Of a DNA stretch of 20,213 bases, positions 14,649 through 20,213 are shown piece by piece. Location of the stretch: the NCBI GenBank assembly GCA_958443265.1, contig CAUCKA010000021.1:1-20213 (forward strand), written 5' to 3'. This DNA comes from an uncultured Collinsella sp. GTDB taxonomy: Bacteria; Actinomycetota; Coriobacteriia; Coriobacteriales; Coriobacteriaceae. The position numbers and the translations under genes are program-made. How positions within the stretch are numbered: the stretch's first letter is position 1; every line of letters begins with the position of its first letter. The notes beneath the pieces are model-generated. The model was not told the origin of the DNA. It worked only from the letters and a program-made list of their open reading frames with translations, and did no database searches.

Positions 14649-15242
14649 ATGCCTATCAACAAACGAGAGAGCCTGCTGTTCACCTTTATCATGTGCTTTT
14701 GCATGGTGCTCTGGATGAGCATCTACAACGTTGCCCTGCAGCATGGGGCCATCAACGGCGAGGTTGTTGCCGCCGCGTGGCTCGGCTTCCCCGTTGCCTA
14801 CATATTTGCCATGTGCTGCGACTGGTTTGTTGCCAGCCCCCTTGCCAAGGGTTTCGCATTTAAATTCCTGGTCACGCCGGGCAAGAGCTCGCCGCTTGCC
14901 ATGACGCTCGCCGTCAGCTCCTGCATGGTCGTTCCCATGGTCATCATCATGTCGCTCTACGGCGCGTGCGAAGGCCTGTTCCATATGCCCGGCGGCCCGC
15001 TTGCCAATTTGCAGGCGCTGCCGATGATGTGGCTCGTCAACATTCCGCGCAACTTTATCATGGCCCTGCCTTGGAACCTGCTGGTGGCTGGTCCGGTTGC
15101 TCGCTTTGTATTCCGCCGCGCCTTCCCCATGGGAACCGTCTTTGAAGAGCAGCATATGGAGCTCGTGCGCATGCCTGGCGCTTCCGTTGCCGATGCCGTC
15201 AATGACGTTGCCGAGAGCATGGACGCCGAGCCCGCCTGCTAG
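14649..15242 (+). CDS. DUF2798 family membrane protein
   Basis: An integral membrane protein of about 197 residues and unknown function. Two similar halves are visible, each with two hydrophobic segments. The first half begins RESLLFTFIMCFCMVLWMS and ends near CDWFVASPLAKGF. The second begins MTLAVSSCMVVPMVIIMSLYG and ends ALPWNLLVAGPVARFVF. The repeated xxP-A pattern before a basic residue fits DUF2798. ATG 14649 is preferred because AAAGGA (14632-14637) is 11 nt upstream; ATG 14640 is only 2 nt from that SD but would add three residues. A strong terminator stands just upstream, so expression is probably conditional. No partner gene is evident. Confidence 0.7.
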   Translation: MPINKRESLLFTFIMCFCMVLWMSIYNVALQHGAINGEVVAAAWLGFPVAYIFAMCCDWFVASPLAKGFAFKFLVTPGKSSPLAMTLAVSSCMVVPMVIIMSLYGACEGLFHMPGGPLANLQALPMMWLVNIPRNFIMALPWNLLVAGPVARFVFRRAFPMGTVFEEQHMELVRMPGASVADAVNDVAESMDAEPAC

Positions 15243-15341
15243 ACAGCAGCGCAAAACCAAACCGCCAAGCGGACCGAAGCGATTCCTTTTTTGTAGACGT
15301 TGTCACGCGGCTACGGGTGGGAAAGGCCCCAACGGTTAACA

Positions 15342-15347
15342 TATACT
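15342..15347 (+). promoter_or_regulatory. Candidate -10 box for clpC
   Basis: TATACT lies 81 nt before clpC. No matching -35 is seen at normal spacing, and no CtsR-like or CIRCE-like repeat is recognisable between 15243 and 15428. Confidence 0.3.
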
Positions 15348-15366
15348 CCATATGGGTAAAGAGACC

Positions 15367-15392
15367 AAAGCGCTGCCGCGGGGCGGCGCTTT
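15367..15392 (+). other. Stable hairpin in the clpC leader
   Basis: AAAGCGCTGCC (15367-15377) pairs with GGCGGCGCTTT (15382-15392) with one G-T pair around GCGG. GCGTTT follows, so it is terminator-like but imperfect. It lies 36 nt before the clpC start and probably within its transcript. Confidence 0.55.
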
Positions 15393-15428
15393 GCGTTTGA
15401 AAAACTAGCTCGTCTAAGAGGAACTAGC

Positions 15429-18071
15429 ATGTTAGACCGTTTTACCGATCGCGCGCGCAAGGTCATGTCCATGGCCAAGCAAGAGGCGCTCGATCTACAC
15501 TCAAATAAGGTGGGCACCGAGCACCTGCTGCTCGCGCTTGCCAAGGAGGACGAGGGCATTGCCGCCGAGGCACTGCGTTCGCTCGACATCTCCTACGATG
15601 ACATCATGGATACTCTCAAAGAGGTCCAGACCACGGTTCCCGAGCCCAGTGAGGAGACCGAGGCGGCCAAGCTCGCCTTTACGCCGCTTGTCATTAGCGT
15701 GATGGAGCGTTCCTTCCGCGTGGCACGCGAGAACAACCAGACGTATGTGTCGACCGAGCACCTGCTCATCGGCATCGTCGAAGAGGGCAACGGCATGGCC
15801 ATGGACATCCTCATGCGCCTGGGTGTGTCGTCCGCCTCCATCAAAAAGGCTATCGACAAACTCACCGCCAAGGACCAGGACAAGAAGCGTCCGCTTGCCG
15901 GCGCCGGTGCCGGGCGTCCCGGTGCGGGCCTGCCGTTCTTTAGCGGCTCGGATGCCTCTCAGCAAAAGGGGAGTGGCACCGATACGCTTAAGCAGTTCGC
16001 CACCAACCTTACGCAGAAAGCGCGCGACGGTGAGCTCGACCCCGTGATCGGTCGCGAAAAGGAAGTCCAGCGCATGATGGAGATCCTTTCGCGCCGCACC
16101 AAGAACAACCCGCTCATTCTGGGCGACCCCGGCGTGGGCAAGACGGCCATCGTCGAGGGCCTGGCTCAGCAGATTGCAGCCGGCAACGTGCCCGAGAACC
16201 TCATGAACCAGAACATCTGGACGCTCGACCTGCCGGGCCTCGTGGCGGGTGCCAAGTATCGCGGCGAGTTTGAGGAGCGCCTCAAGAACGTGATTCAGGA
16301 GGCCACCGAAGCCGACGACGTCATCCTGTTTATCGACGAGATGCACACCATCATCGGTGCCGGTTCTGCCGAGGGCTCCATCGATGCGAGCTCCATGCTC
16401 AAGCCCGTGCTCGCGCGCGGTGCCTTCCAGATCATCGGCGCCACCACGGCCGAGGAATTCCGTAAGTACCTCACCAAGGACCCGGCCTTTGAGCGCCGCT
16501 TCCAGACTATCGATGTCGAGGAGCCGAGCGTCGAGGACACGGTCAAGATCCTGACCGCGCTCAAGCCGCGCTACGAGGAGCACCACCATGTGCGCTATAC
16601 GCAGGGTGCTATCGAGGCTGCCGCGAACCTTTCCAGCCGCTATATCCAGGATCGCTTCCTGCCCGATAAGGCCATCGACCTCATTGACGAGGCCGGTGCC
16701 CGCGCTCGCATCGCCGCGAATCGCGCACCTGAGCCGGTGCGTGAGGCCGAGCATCGCATAGAGGAGCTCAAGGCCGCCGCGCAGGAGGCCACCGAGAGCG
16801 ACGATATGAACAAGGCCGCCGAGATCACCGAGCAGCAGAAGGCCGCCGAGATCGAGCTCGCCGAGGCCAAGGCCGCCTGGACGGCCGAGCTCGACGCCAG
16901 CCCGCTCACCATCGACGTGAGTCAGATCGCCGATATCGTGTCCGTGACTTCGGGCGTGCCGGTGTCCTCGCTTACCGAGAGCGAGAGCCGTCGCCTGCTG
17001 CAGGCCGAAAGCGTGCTCAAGACACGTATCATCGGTCAGGATGAGGCTGTCGAGGCAGTTGCCAAGGCCGTGCGCCGCAGCCGCTCGCCGCTCAAGGATC
17101 CGCGTCGCCCCGGCGGCAGCTTTATCTTCCTGGGTCCCACCGGCACGGGCAAGACCGAGCTCGCCAAGACGCTCGCCGAGTACCTCTTTGGCAGCAAGGA
17201 CGCGCTCATCAGCTTCGACATGTCGGAGTTCGGCAGCGAGTTCGAGGTCTCCAAGCTCATCGGTAGCCCTCCGGGTTATGTCGGCCACGACGAGGGCGGT
17301 CAGCTCACCAAGGCCGTGCGCCGTCATCCGTACTCGGTCGTGCTGTTCGACGAGATCGAGAAGGCGCACCCCGATATCTTCAACATCCTGCTGCAGGTGC
17401 TGGAGGAGGGTCGTCTAACCGATAGCCAGGGCAAGACGGTCGACTTCCGCAACACCGTGATCATCATGACGTCCAATGTGGGCGCCCGCGAGATTGCGCA
17501 GGATGCAAGCGTTGGCTTTGGCACCACCGGCGAGCAGGGCCTCACCTCGAGTGAGATCCGCGGCCGCGCGATGGGCGAGCTCAAGCGCCTGTTCCGCCCC
17601 GAGCTGCTCAACCGCATCGACGACATCGTGGTGTTCCAGAAGCTCTCGGGTGAGAACCTGACCAAGATCGCGCACCTGCTGGTGGACGACCTGCGTCAGC
17701 GTTTGATTGCCAACGGCATGAACATCAAGCTCACCGATGCGGCCTATGACAAGATCGTGGCCGAGGGCACCGACCTCACCAACGGTGCGCGTCCGTTGCG
17801 CCGTGCTATTCAAAAGCTCATCGAGGACCCGCTGTCCGAGGAGCTTCTGGCCGGCGAGTGGGGCGAGGGCGATACCGTCCTGTGCGACGTGGCCGATGGC
17901 AAGTTTGTCTTTAGCCACGGCACGGGCGAGATCCCGGCACCGCGTCCGGCGGGCACGCTCGGTGGCGATACCGCCCCGGCGGCACCGCACGCTGGCAGCG
18001 CCGCGCCCGTAAGTAGCGGCGTGACCTCGGGCCCCGGCGGCATGATGCAAGCCGGCTCTGGCGCGCTGTAG
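15429..18071 (+). CDS. clpC: ATP-dependent Clp protease ATP-binding subunit ClpC
   Basis: ClpC is a hexameric AAA+ unfoldase that feeds ClpP in the cytoplasm. The 880 residues contain a double Clp_N repeat (about 3-145), a Gly/Ala linker, and AAA-1 with Walker A GDPGVGKT (232-239) and Walker B VILFIDEMHT. A middle domain follows with a charged helical insertion (about 435-485, Ala/Glu-rich, UvrB-like position). AAA-2 carries GPTGTGKT (569-576) and VVLFDEIEKAHPD, then a D2 C-terminal domain. VGF at 695-697 is in the place of the ClpP-docking tripeptide. The last 50 residues are a Gly/Ala/Pro-rich tail, longer than usual. ATG 15429 follows AGAGGAA. No ctsR or mcsAB genes lie beside it, unlike in Bacilli. 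Confidence 0.95.
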   Translation: MLDRFTDRARKVMSMAKQEALDLHSNKVGTEHLLLALAKEDEGIAAEALRSLDISYDDIMDTLKEVQTTVPEPSEETEAAKLAFTPLVISVMERSFRVARENNQTYVSTEHLLIGIVEEGNGMAMDILMRLGVSSASIKKAIDKLTAKDQDKKRPLAGAGAGRPGAGLPFFSGSDASQQKGSGTDTLKQFATNLTQKARDGELDPVIGREKEVQRMMEILSRRTKNNPLILGDPGVGKTAIVEGLAQQIAAGNVPENLMNQNIWTLDLPGLVAGAKYRGEFEERLKNVIQEATEADDVILFIDEMHTIIGAGSAEGSIDASSMLKPVLARGAFQIIGATTAEEFRKYLTKDPAFERRFQTIDVEEPSVEDTVKILTALKPRYEEHHHVRYTQGAIEAAANLSSRYIQDRFLPDKAIDLIDEAGARARIAANRAPEPVREAEHRIEELKAAAQEATESDDMNKAAEITEQQKAAEIELAEAKAAWTAELDASPLTIDVSQIADIVSVTSGVPVSSLTESESRRLLQAESVLKTRIIGQDEAVEAVAKAVRRSRSPLKDPRRPGGSFIFLGPTGTGKTELAKTLAEYLFGSKDALISFDMSEFGSEFEVSKLIGSPPGYVGHDEGGQLTKAVRRHPYSVVLFDEIEKAHPDIFNILLQVLEEGRLTDSQGKTVDFRNTVIIMTSNVGAREIAQDASVGFGTTGEQGLTSSEIRGRAMGELKRLFRPELLNRIDDIVVFQKLSGENLTKIAHLLVDDLRQRLIANGMNIKLTDAAYDKIVAEGTDLTNGARPLRRAIQKLIEDPLSEELLAGEWGEGDTVLCDVADGKFVFSHGTGEIPAPRPAGTLGGDTAPAAPHAGSAAPVSSGVTSGPGGMMQAGSGAL

Positions 18072-18096
18072 GGATTGAATATAACCTTGCATGATG

Positions 18097-18129
18097 GGGG
18101 GGCGTTTCCGATGGAGGTGCGCCCCTTTT
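18097..18129 (+). terminator. Rho-independent terminator of clpC
   Basis: GGGGCG (18099-18104) pairs with CGCCCC (18120-18125) with possible further pairing inward, followed by TTTTC. It begins about 25 nt after the clpC stop and marks the border to the lower-GC cassette. Confidence 0.75.
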
Positions 18130-18130
18130 C

Positions 18131-18162
18131 TTGTAGAGAAGAGTTTCCGTTAACGATAAAAT
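18131..18162 (+). promoter_or_regulatory. Promoter region of the DUF2975-regulator pair
   Basis: TTGTAG (18131-18136) may serve as -35, with -10 candidates GATAAA (18155-18160) or TAAAAT (18157-18162). A CGATAA half-site (18154-18159) overlaps the -10, the same hexamer that forms the dyad at 19210-19228, suggesting shared control by the nearby regulator. Confidence 0.45.
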
Positions 18163-18200
18163 AATTGAAAAAGTTCTGCTGGATGGCAAAAGGAGTTACT

Positions 18201-18770
18201 ATGGCGAATAGCGCTCAAAGAATTGAGATGTCGTTCGATAACATGAGAAAAATCGGAATGGTTCTTTGTGCCGTGCTGGTACTTATAGCCATCGCTACCA
18301 TCGCCGTCTTTGGTTCGGCATTTGTTGTTGCATGCCAAAGTATTTTGAACGGCGCAGTGGTAATCGAGGGGGTCGTTGAGCTTGGTAAGGGCGGCAGCAT
18401 CGCGCTCCCAAACTTGGCGCTATGGGCGGTTTTGCTCCTTGCAGGGGAGTTCACATTGTTAAGCATCAGCTTCGATGTCGCCCGTCGTCAATCGCCTTTT
18501 ACTATTCGACATGCACGGATGATTACCGTTATTGCTTGCCTATTTGCAATCAATGCCGTGATGGGCTCTCTACAGATTGGCAGCGATTTAAAAATAATGA
18601 TGGGTAATTGTATGTTGAGCTGTCGTATGAATTCCGCTCTCCTTCAGATTGGTGACTCGGGCATCACTTTGGATGTGGGATCCATCATTGCAATGATGGT
18701 TGCTTTCGCTTTGTCGATCTTCTGGCGCTATGGGGCGCTTTTGCAGTCCCAGTCCGATGATTTGGTCTAG
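18201..18770 (+). CDS. DUF2975-like four-helix membrane protein
   Basis: A membrane protein of 189 residues with no known reaction. Four hydrophobic segments are seen at about 19-43, 73-90, 105-122 and 158-177. Between helices 2 and 3 is SISFDVARRQSPFTIRHARM, resembling the DUF2975 pattern of a short basic loop with Pro-Phe ahead of the third helix. ATG 18201 is set by AAAGGAG 7 nt upstream. The gene for a small Cro/C1-type regulator follows after 10 nt, a pairing often found for DUF2975 proteins. It may sense or resist membrane stress or act as an immunity protein for the peptide downstream, but that is speculation. Base use is more AT-rich than in clpC. Confidence 0.7.
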   Translation: MANSAQRIEMSFDNMRKIGMVLCAVLVLIAIATIAVFGSAFVVACQSILNGAVVIEGVVELGKGGSIALPNLALWAVLLLAGEFTLLSISFDVARRQSPFTIRHARMITVIACLFAINAVMGSLQIGSDLKIMMGNCMLSCRMNSALLQIGDSGITLDVGSIIAMMVAFALSIFWRYGALLQSQSDDLV

Positions 18771-18780
18771 GTGATTGACC

Positions 18781-19107
18781 ATGGATTATCTCATTATTGA
18801 GGTTGAGACACTTTTGCTCAAGACCGGGAAAACAAATGCCGATCTAATAAGAGCGACTGGGCATACGCCAGCTAACATTTCTAAAATCCGTAATGCAAAA
18901 ATTAAGGCCATACGCTTGAAGACATTGCTCGATATCTGTGTTGAGTTGGATTGTCAGCCGGGAGATTTGATCCGTCGCGTGAGTGAAATAGAACTTGAGG
19001 AACTTACCATCGCGCGCGCGCGGAATAAGATTTTGCAAAGACGCAATCCCGACCCTTCCGAGATATTGCCCACAGAGGTTTACGTAGTAGATCTTTCTAA
19101 GGAATAA
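18781..19107 (+). CDS. Cro/C1 (XRE/YozG)-type transcriptional regulator
   Basis: A 108-residue DNA-binding protein. The helix-turn-helix domain covers about 18-64: NADLIRATGHTPANISKIRN forms the HTH, and LKTLLDICVELDCQPGDLI closes the domain, the usual ending of YozG-like regulators. A charged tail (65-108) of unknown role follows; short YozG proteins normally lack it. ATG 18781 is chosen because AGGTGA sits 6 nt before it; an in-frame TTG at 18775 overlaps this. Only 10 nt separate it from the membrane protein gene, so the two are one operon, ended by a strong terminator. The CGATAA repeats near both cassette promoters are plausible binding sites. Confidence 0.85.
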   Translation: MDYLIIEVETLLLKTGKTNADLIRATGHTPANISKIRNAKIKAIRLKTLLDICVELDCQPGDLIRRVSEIELEELTIARARNKILQRRNPDPSEILPTEVYVVDLSKE

Positions 19108-19142
19108 CAAAACAGAATAAGAAGACAAACACGTATGCATGC

Positions 19143-19185
19143 AAGGCTCCTACCGCAAACGATCGGTAGGAGCCTTAATTTATTT
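19143..19185 (+). terminator. Terminator after the regulator gene
   Basis: A perfect 13-bp stem, AAGGCTCCTACCG (19143-19155) with CGGTAGGAGCCTT (19164-19176), around CAAACGAT, followed by AATTTATTT. It separates the regulator unit from the peptide unit. Confidence 0.85.
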
Positions 19186-19196
19186 GAAAATAGTTC

Positions 19197-19228
19197 TTGA
19201 AATCATAAGGTTATCGATATACGATAAC
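19197..19228 (+). promoter_or_regulatory. Promoter with overlapping dyad operator, for the small peptide
   Basis: TTGAAA (19197-19202), a 17-nt spacer, and TACGAT (19220-19225). A perfect inverted repeat GTTATCG-5 nt-CGATAAC (19210-19228) covers the -10. Another CGATAA lies at 19245-19250, 23 nt from the right half-site, about two helical turns. This is a typical repressor layout, with the adjacent regulator as the first candidate. Confidence 0.65.
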
Positions 19229-19267
19229 GGAGTATTAAAACAGACGATAAATCAAAAGGAGGTAATT

Positions 19268-19378
19268 ATGAACTGGGTAATCGATCCGTGTAGCAACGTG
19301 CAGGGTGGCGGTGGTGGCTGCCGCAATTACCACCCGTGTTCGCGCTGTAGCTGTTTTGGCGTATATGTTCATTTCTAG
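19268..19378 (+). CDS. Small Gly/Cys-rich peptide, candidate RiPP or bacteriocin precursor
   Basis: A 36-residue peptide with no family I recognise. Cys at 8, 18, 24, 27 and 29; a run of five Gly (13-17) just before Cys18; aromatic residues at 3, 21, 30, 33 and 36; His at 22 and 35. Ser occurs three times and Thr not at all, so a lanthipeptide is less likely than a thioether, disulfide or metal-binding product. A near-ideal SD (AAAAGGAGGT, 19254-19263) precedes ATG 19268 by 4 nt, a promoter with operator lies upstream, and a hairpin then an ABC ATPase gene follow. These make it a real, strongly translated gene. Alternatives are a zinc-binding (CxxCxC) or signalling peptide. No modification enzyme is in view. 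Confidence 0.65.
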   Translation: MNWVIDPCSNVQGGGGGCRNYHPCSRCSCFGVYVHF

Positions 19379-19418
19379 CAACGTGAACGTTAATGCTGGT
19401 TAAGACAGCAGAGGGTAA

Positions 19419-19463
19419 GCAGCGTGGTCGATAACTGCCATCCGTCGACCGCGCTGCCTTTTT
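19419..19463 (+). terminator. Terminator between the peptide and ABC ATPase genes
   Basis: A 13-bp stem (19419-19431 with 19445-19457, one G-T pair) around a 13-nt loop, followed by TTTTT (19459-19463). It ends 17 nt before the ATPase start, leaving no room for a promoter, so the ATPase probably depends on readthrough from the peptide promoter. Confidence 0.85.
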
Positions 19464-19480
19464 AATGAGGTTCATGAGAC

Positions 19481-20213
19481 ATGGGTAATGCGATTTCAAT
19501 CAAGGATCTATCAAAGCGCTACGGCAAAAACTGGGCGTTGTCTGATGTTTCATTTGATATAGATGAGGGCGAAGTGTGCGCTCTCGTTGGGGAGAACGGC
19601 GCGGGGAAGAGTACGTTGATTGATATTCTTCTTGGCTTGCTTAAAGCAACGAAAGGCTCAATCAGTTTTTTCGGCGAGTCTGGGAGAACAGGTCTGGCAA
19701 GAGCACGCAGAAATATCGGATTCGTCCCCGACGGCTGTGGGGCATTCTTGAACTTAACCGGTCGAGAAAACTTGATCTCACGCTGTATCGAGTGGGGGCT
19801 GCCGAAAAGTGAAGTTAATCGAGTGCTCGCTGCCGTTGGCCTAGAAAATGCGGCGGATGCATCGGTAAAACAATACTCGCTCGGCATGAAGCGTCGCCTG
19901 GATATCGGAACGGCTCTTCTGGGCAACCCGCAACTACTCATCATGGATGAACCCATAAACGGGCTCGATCCAGTGGGTGTGATTGAGGTGCGTGATCTCC
20001 TGCTGTCGTTGAAGGACAAACGGGATAAAACGGTGCTCATTTCAAGCCATAACCTAGATGAATTGGAGAAAGTTGCGACATCTTTTGCTTTTCTCCATCG
20101 AGGCAGACTTCTCGTTAAGGAAGAAAACTCCTACAAAGACCGAAGTCTGGAAAAGCGGTTTTTGGATTTTGGTTTATATGTGGAAAATAAGACTTATGTT
20201 GATGTGAAACCTG
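19481..20213 (+). CDS. ABC transporter ATP-binding protein, incomplete at window edge
   Basis: The cytoplasmic ATPase of an ABC-2-type export or resistance system. The 244 visible codons contain Walker A GENGAGKST (37-45), the RNIGFVPD Q-loop-like segment (Asp replaces the usual Gln after Pro), and the LTGREN segment typical of this class. The signature is YSLGMKRRLDI (from 132), with MSLG-like LG then MKRR, followed by Walker B LLIMDEPINGLDP (Asp156, Glu157) and the switch His190 in ISSHNLDELE. The C-terminal part runs off the window without a stop. ATG 19481 has GAGG 11 nt upstream, an unremarkable SD. It follows the small peptide through a terminator, so export of, or immunity to, that peptide is the likely task. 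Confidence 0.9.
   Translation, partial: MGNAISIKDLSKRYGKNWALSDVSFDIDEGEVCALVGENGAGKSTLIDILLGLLKATKGSISFFGESGRTGLARARRNIGFVPDGCGAFLNLTGRENLISRCIEWGLPKSEVNRVLAAVGLENAADASVKQYSLGMKRRLDIGTALLGNPQLLIMDEPINGLDPVGVIEVRDLLLSLKDKRDKTVLISSHNLDELEKVATSFAFLHRGRLLVKEENSYKDRSLEKRFLDFGLYVENKTYVDVKP

Noticed and set aside
19268..19378. Lanthipeptide precursor interpretation of the small peptide
   Set aside because: No Thr and only three Ser, no typical leader, and no LanB/LanM/LanC in view; kept only as a general Cys-rich peptide candidate.

Overview
The window looks like a chromosomal stretch of a Coriobacteriia member, most likely Collinsella or a close relative. This is inferred from high-GC, strongly biased coding DNA, the housekeeping gene content, and GGGACAGG-type intergenic palindromes that I associate with this group. 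I could not test it by search. Every protein gene is on the + strand; only the tRNA-Val gene is on the - strand.

Positions 1-9213 hold cell-wall, nucleotide and RNA housekeeping genes. After a tRNA-like left edge and tRNA-Val(UAC) come asnB (asparagine synthetase), a MurE-type muropeptide ligase whose substrate motif is not the DAP type, a HAD-IIB phosphatase, murI (glutamate racemase), rph (RNase PH), rdgB (ITP/XTP pyrophosphatase) and dtd (D-aminoacyl-tRNA deacylase). A strong promoter then drives a Veg-family gene that is almost fused to ispE. MurE and MurI both serve peptidoglycan precursor synthesis. RdgB and Dtd are both quality-control enzymes.

Positions 9214-12766 hold tRNA-Pro(CGG), tatA, greA and a 654-residue lysyl-tRNA synthetase with an extra C-terminal tRNA-binding domain. 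A 418-bp non-coding stretch of stacked hairpins and REP-like repeats follows.

Positions 12767-18129 hold a ThrE-type amino-acid exporter, a repeat-rich leader with a strong terminator just ahead of a DUF2798 membrane protein, and clpC.

Positions 18130-20213 have visibly lower GC and looser codon use. They form an accessory cassette: a DUF2975-like four-TM protein, a small Cro/C1-type regulator, a terminator, a promoter overlapped by a perfect 7-5-7 dyad, a 36-residue Gly/Cys-rich peptide with a near-perfect Shine-Dalgarno, a second terminator, and the start of an ABC transporter ATPase cut by the window edge. The arrangement resembles a ribosomal-peptide (bacteriocin/RiPP-like) locus with its regulator and exporter or immunity pump. 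It is the most interesting part of the window. Its modification and permease genes, if any, would lie to the right of the window.
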